Below, piece by piece: positions 16,423-19,600 of a DNA stretch of 19,600 nucleotides. Position 1 is the first letter of the stretch, and each line of letters starts with the position of its first letter. Below the pieces are notes generated by a model, which ran no database searches, was not told the origin of the DNA, and saw only the letters and a program-made list of their open reading frames with translations. The translations under genes were made by a program, and so were the position numbers. Source of the DNA: Thermoplasmata archaeon (GTDB taxonomy: Archaea; Thermoplasmatota; Thermoplasmata; Thermoplasmatales; Thermoplasmataceae); the NCBI GenBank assembly GCA_021806345.1, contig JAJZXP010000395.1:1-19600 (forward strand), in the 5' to 3' direction.

Positions 16423-17446
16423 GATAGCATTTGTTTTTATCGTTGAGAGTGGTGATTTAGAGAATAAAGCCATTTTGTTAGGTGAGAGCCTTCGCAAATT
16501 CTTCCCCAGTATGACTGAGGTACCTATCTATGCAGTAAGGCCTAGGAAAGGCAAAGAGATTAGCGAAAATACAAAAAGTAGGTTTAAGAGCCTTGAGATA
16601 ACGTATGTATACAATCCGGTAAATGTTGTTTGGCGTAATCTTCCGTTTGCAAACCAAGCATATGGTTCAGCCCTAATAGAAGATAAATTAAAGGATGACG
16701 CTGAGATACTTGTTTATCTCGATGCAGATATAGTTTGCCTGAAGAGTCCGGAAAAGTTATATATGCACGATGATATTAAAGTTTTAGTTACACCCATCGA
16801 CGTCTTTCAAGAGAGGGGTGCGGTAAAATATGGTGCAGACTTACCGATAAACTTTAAGTTTGCATATGAGTTAGACAGGGTGGAAGTAAAAAACCTGTGG
16901 TCAGTGTTTACAAAGATCGATAAAATTGAAATATACCCATGTTTTAATTCCGGCCTTATTGCTGTTCGGCCAGAAATCGGAATATTTAGAAAATGGAAGG
17001 AAATGTTTGAGATTAGTGCTAGGAAAGGCTATTTTGGAATAGTGAATCCTTTTTCAGGGGCATTTTTCTTTACTGATCAGGTGTTTTTATCTTCTACCAT
17101 CGTATCAATGCTGAAAAAAGAGGAAATAGGGGTTTTGGAGGATGGATATAACTTTCCTCTTAATTTGGCGCAGAGAATTTATGACAGCAAGGGGAAAATT
17201 GATTTTAAGGAAATTACATTTTTACATCATCATCATTCTTTCTACGATATGAAATGGACGGAATTTTTTAACTTTGATGATGCAAATGTTTCCTGGTTAT
17301 TCTCTAAATTGCCATTGCTTAAGGATCAACACACGGCAGTTTATAGACGCAAAGCTGAATACATCAGGCAATATATATCATATTGTTACTGGAGAGTAAA
17401 GCTGATGTTTAGGGTCTTGAACCTAAGTATCAGCCAATTAGCATGA
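16406..17446 (+). CDS. GT8-like glycosyltransferase (GT-A fold)
   Basis: This 346-residue protein has the layout of GT8-like nucleotide-sugar transferases: an N-terminal Rossmann-type half (YRIAFVFIVESGDLENKA), then ILVYLDADIVCLKSPEKL with DAD at 106-108 as the metal-binding motif, then PCFNSGLIAVRPEIGIFRKW (about 185-205), the usual FN.G....R block. FTDQVFLSS (about 223-231) follows, and a histidine-rich FLHHHHSFYD near 273, where family enzymes place a metal-binding His. The start is TTG at 16406; an in-frame stop lies at 16379-16381, so little room remains for another start. It overlaps the sulfatase-fold gene by 17 bp and is the third gene of the operon. Donor sugar is unknown. The gene is AT-rich, like the sulfatase-fold gene. 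Confidence 0.85.
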   Translation: MTKKYRIAFVFIVESGDLENKAILLGESLRKFFPSMTEVPIYAVRPRKGKEISENTKSRFKSLEITYVYNPVNVVWRNLPFANQAYGSALIEDKLKDDAEILVYLDADIVCLKSPEKLYMHDDIKVLVTPIDVFQERGAVKYGADLPINFKFAYELDRVEVKNLWSVFTKIDKIEIYPCFNSGLIAVRPEIGIFRKWKEMFEISARKGYFGIVNPFSGAFFFTDQVFLSSTIVSMLKKEEIGVLEDGYNFPLNLAQRIYDSKGKIDFKEITFLHHHHSFYDMKWTEFFNFDDANVSWLFSKLPLLKDQHTAVYRRKAEYIRQYISYCYWRVKLMFRVLNLSISQLA

Positions 17447-17513
17447 GTAGGGTCATGCTACAATTTTCGGAATCTTCCAAAACAGGTGACCTTAAATCTC
17501 TTGATTTATGTAA

Positions 17514-17660
17514 CTATACACGGACTTGACTCTTAATAATTTGTTTTATCTTATCGGATATCATATCAACATTTTTTACCCTACTGTCAGTGTACAACGG
17601 TAAGCACAATACCATCTCTGAGATGTCTTGAGCGTTTACAACTAATTTACCTGAACTCCT
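17514..17660 (-). pseudogene. 3' end of a DegT/DnrJ/EryC1-family aminotransferase gene
   Basis: The minus strand reads GKLVVNAQDISEMVLCLPLY and then SRVKNVDMISDKIKQIIKS before a TAG (17514-17516). This is the C-terminal element of sugar aminotransferases of the DegT family (acidic-Ile-Ser ... LPLY ... a final helix with DxI..I). Only about 45 codons exist; the rest of the gene is gone. It directly follows, in the same frame, the stop codon of a transposase tail. It differs clearly from the C-terminus of the neighbouring rffA-like gene, so it is the remnant of a second aminotransferase gene. Confidence 0.6.
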
Positions 17661-17666
17661 CCCAAT

Positions 17667-17868
17667 TTAACCCATAGGTATCATGTCACTGAATAGATCA
17701 ACAATCTTTTCAACCTTTTTTGGAACTGCAGCAAAGTATTCTGCACCGTTCTTCTGAACAATCCTCTCCATCTTTGACAGTTCGAAGATGATCTCGTTGA
17801 CAGACATCTTTCCAAGTAAATTATGATCCTTCAGCACCTTCAGTATTTCTATTACAGCCAAGAAATAT
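17667..17868 (-). pseudogene. Transposase C-terminal fragment
   Basis: About 66 codons read YFLAVIEILKVLKDHNLLG, then MSVNEIIFELSKMERI, then GAEYFAAVPKKVEKIVDLF and DMIPMG before the TAA at 17667-17669. The N.IIFELSKM.RI ... VPKKVEKI pattern is that of the C-terminus of DDE transposases of the IS4/IS1634 kind found in Thermoplasmata; the exact family is a judgement from memory. The catalytic part and the left end of the element are missing. On its upstream side it abuts, out of frame, the GT4 stub at 17869-18009. Confidence 0.6.
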
Positions 17869-18009
17869 TGGAAACGCAACAAATAATTCAATCTCAGAAT
17901 CTAAAATACTTTTAAGATTTACCATAAGTGTAAGAAGATATCTCTCTACACCTCCAATCTCAGTCAAGGGATTTCCGAATGTCACATACAGTATTCTTTT
18001 AGCAGCCAT
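17869..18009 (-). pseudogene. GT4 glycosyltransferase gene, 5' stub
   Basis: The first 47 codons are the N-terminus of a GT4 glycosyltransferase: RILYVTFGNPLTEIGGVERY has the first strand and the GGVER glycine-rich loop, followed by LTLMVNLKS and IELFVAFP. Homology then stops abruptly and the reading frame runs out of frame into transposase sequence, ending at a stop at 17821-17823. The start ATG overlaps the rffA stop by one base (TAATG), so this was the next gene of the rffA operon before it was cut. The product would be a non-functional fragment. Confidence 0.7.
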
Positions 18010-19137
18010 TAAGCGTTTCCTGCCATAAAGGATTTGATATGATCAGTAACATAAGTTACATCAATTTCACTCAATCTGTTATGAAGTGGCAACCTCAGTA
18101 ACCTTGACGATTCCCTAGTTGTGAATCTGTCTTCTCCTATGAATGCAGATACCTTTGAACCATAAGGGGATGAATGAAGCGGAACATAGTGCGTAGCTGT
18201 TTGTATGCCTTTGTCGTATAGATATTTCTGTAATCTATCTCTACTCTTTGAATCTTTCAATCTAATGTGGAATATGTGTCCATTATGCTGACAGTGGGTT
18301 GGTATACTAGGCAGATCTATGCCATCTAAATCTGCAAGGTTCCCGAAATACAGATTCCAGAGATTAATACGGTCTTTGATTACTTTCTCTCCGTTAAGCA
18401 ACTGACTATAAAGAAACGAAGCAGTTATTTCATTCATAAGGAAGCTTGAACCGCTATCTTGCCATGTATACTTATCTACTTCCCCTCTCATGAATTTTTT
18501 TCTGTCTGTACCTTTTTCCATTATTATATCTGCTCTGGACAAGTAATTAGGATTATTAAGAAGCAAAGAACCACCCTCACCACACTGGATATTTTTTTGT
18601 TTCGTGAAAGCTTAAACAACCGAAATCCCCAATGGACCCTAATGGCTTTCCATTATATGAGGCAAAAATACCCTGAGCAGCATCCTCAACAACAATGATG
18701 CCGTATTCCTTGGAGATTTTCATTATCTTATCCATCTCGCATGAAACACCCGCATAATGTACAGGGACAATGACTTTTGTTTTCTCGGTTATTGCATCTT
18801 CTATTAGTTCCTCGTTTATGTTTAATGTATCGGATCTAATATCAACGAAGTTAATTTTCGCCCCGCGAAGAAGGAATGCGTTGGCAGTGGAAGAAAAAGT
18901 AAAACTTGGCATTATAACCTCATCGCCAGGCGCGATTTTCGACAAAAGTGCAGACATTTCAAGAGCATGGGTACCTGATGGAACGAGATATGCTTTTTCA
19001 GAACCCGTAATTTTTTGAATTAAATCGGAGGCTAGCTTTGAGTACGGGCCATCTCCGGAGAACTTATTACTTTTTATGACTTCTTCAATTCCTTTTAATT
19101 CATTGCCCACTAAAAGTGGTTCATTAAACTTGATCAT
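18009..19137 (-). pseudogene. rffA: dTDP-4-amino-4,6-dideoxygalactose transaminase, split by a frameshift
   Basis: Two adjacent frames (19137-18577 and the frame ending at 18009) form one PLP-dependent sugar aminotransferase of the RffA/WecE type, about 375 residues when joined. The N-terminal part has GNELKGIEEVIKSNKFSGDG, PSGTHALEMSALL, PGDEVIMPSFTFSSTANAF, VPVHYAGVSCEMD, the PLP-contacting VVEDAAQGI and SFHETK with the Schiff-base lysine. The second part resumes at CGEGGSLLLNNP and continues with VDKYTWQDSGSSFLMNE, THYVPLHSSPYG and TTRESSRLLRLPLHNRL. The break is in a run of seven A (minus strand, 18592-18598) just after the lysine; six A would restore KNIQCGEGG exactly. The enzyme would aminate dTDP-4-keto-6-deoxyglucose, the RmlB product. 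Whether the shift is real, a sequencing error or tolerated by slippage cannot be settled here. Confidence 0.88.
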
Positions 19138-19157
19138 CCTTCATGTAATCGATATCA

Positions 19158-19200
19158 TTGATTTAATGCTAATGGGACACTAGATGAAATATAAATATCA
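19158..19200 (-). promoter_or_regulatory. Candidate promoter region of rffA
   Basis: Two minus-strand TATA-like boxes lie upstream of the ATG at 19137: CATTAAAT (19161-19168), centred about 27 bp away and suited to a leaderless message, and ATATTTATATTTC (about 19186-19198), which would give a short leader. Which is used is not clear. Confidence 0.35.
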
Positions 19201-19359
19201 TTATTTGTTGCCTATATCATGTATGAAGCGGGTGAAGTGATACGTGGTGTGCTCCCTTTGTTATTTGTACAGTTATAAGAGAGATAATATACTAGGAAAT
19301 AGATATAAGGGGGAGTCCAGAGGCACGCCGAGGAATAAATATGTCTAGTCAGTGTAAGT

Positions 19360-19521
19360 CTGATAGCAGGAATTTGCAATACGCCTGCTTAGCGAAGCAT
19401 ACATGCGTACCGGCGACGATACGTTTGAAGTTATGCTATCCGCAAAATCCCAGGCAGCAGCGAAAGCGAATGGAATATAGCACCGTGAGCTCCAACTGGA
19501 AGGGTCGATCTTGTCTCTTGA
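19360..19521 (+). pseudogene. Decayed coding fragment of unknown family
   Basis: The stretch 19138-19600 holds no intact gene. On the plus strand one frame reads QEFAIRLLSEAYMRTGDD, then TFEVMLSAKSQAAAKANGI, a TAG stop, and then HRELQLEGSILSLEREDCH. This looks like a helical protein broken by a stop and lacking a start. This part is visibly less AT-rich than the DNA before about 19320. An overlapping plus frame from the ATG at 19341 stays open to the window edge, but its composition is not protein-like. No family is recognised; another mobile-element relic is likely. Confidence 0.35.
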
Positions 19522-19600
19522 AAGAGAAGACTGCCATTGATGCAGGTGAGAATTGCAATACTGCATCAGCCTTCCCGGTGTCCTGCCAGCTGCATGGAAT

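Noticed and set aside
17821..18009. Small intact 62-residue gene
   Set aside because: The first 47 codons are a GT4 N-terminus and the rest is transposase sequence out of frame, so it is a truncated gene.
19345..19566. 73-codon minus-strand frame
   Set aside because: The plus strand has a more protein-like frame here; this looks like its shadow.
1..19600. tRNA, rRNA or other structured RNA genes
   Set aside because: No cloverleaf-like or rRNA-like conserved segments were seen on either strand by eye; a covariance-model search was not possible.

Overview
The window is most likely chromosomal DNA of an archaeon, probably a Thermoplasmata member such as a relative of Thermoplasma, Ferroplasma or Cuniculiplasma. 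Three things point there: AT-rich DNA, several genes with an archaeal TATA-like box about 24-33 bp before the start codon (leaderless or nearly leaderless transcripts), and remains of transposases of types common in that group. The lineage is inferred from style; no rRNA or tRNA gene is present to confirm it.

Almost every gene serves cell-surface glycan synthesis. From left to right: a short-repeat region (1-376); a GT4 glycosyltransferase (minus); a gene-free stretch with a decayed reading frame; an FkbM-type methyltransferase (minus); an IS256-type transposase relic; a GT2-like protein (minus) sharing a divergent promoter region with a second GT4 enzyme (plus); and a very large polytopic membrane protein with a sequon-rich external domain (plus). 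A minus-strand run follows, read as rhamnosyltransferase-like GT2, rmlA, rmlD, rmlC, rmlB and another GT-A enzyme. Next is a plus-strand operon of a PP-loop (CysD/CysH-like) enzyme, a sulfatase/phosphatase-fold protein and a GT8-like enzyme. The right end is damaged: a minus-strand rffA/wecE-type aminotransferase split by a frameshift, a GT4 gene cut after about 47 codons, a transposase tail, the 3' end of a second aminotransferase gene, and a last stretch with a decayed plus-strand frame.

The genes fit one pathway. RmlA and RmlB make dTDP-4-keto-6-deoxyglucose. RmlC and RmlD turn it into dTDP-L-rhamnose, which the adjacent GT2 enzyme could transfer. The RffA-type aminotransferase would take the same keto-sugar to an amino sugar. 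The PP-loop/sulfatase-fold/GT8 operon suggests that a sulfur- or phosphate-bearing group is also handled here; that unit is the most promising candidate for something undescribed. The region is a mosaic: AT-rich genes lie beside less AT-rich ones, and at least three mobile-element relics sit between them, as expected for a fast-changing surface-glycan locus.
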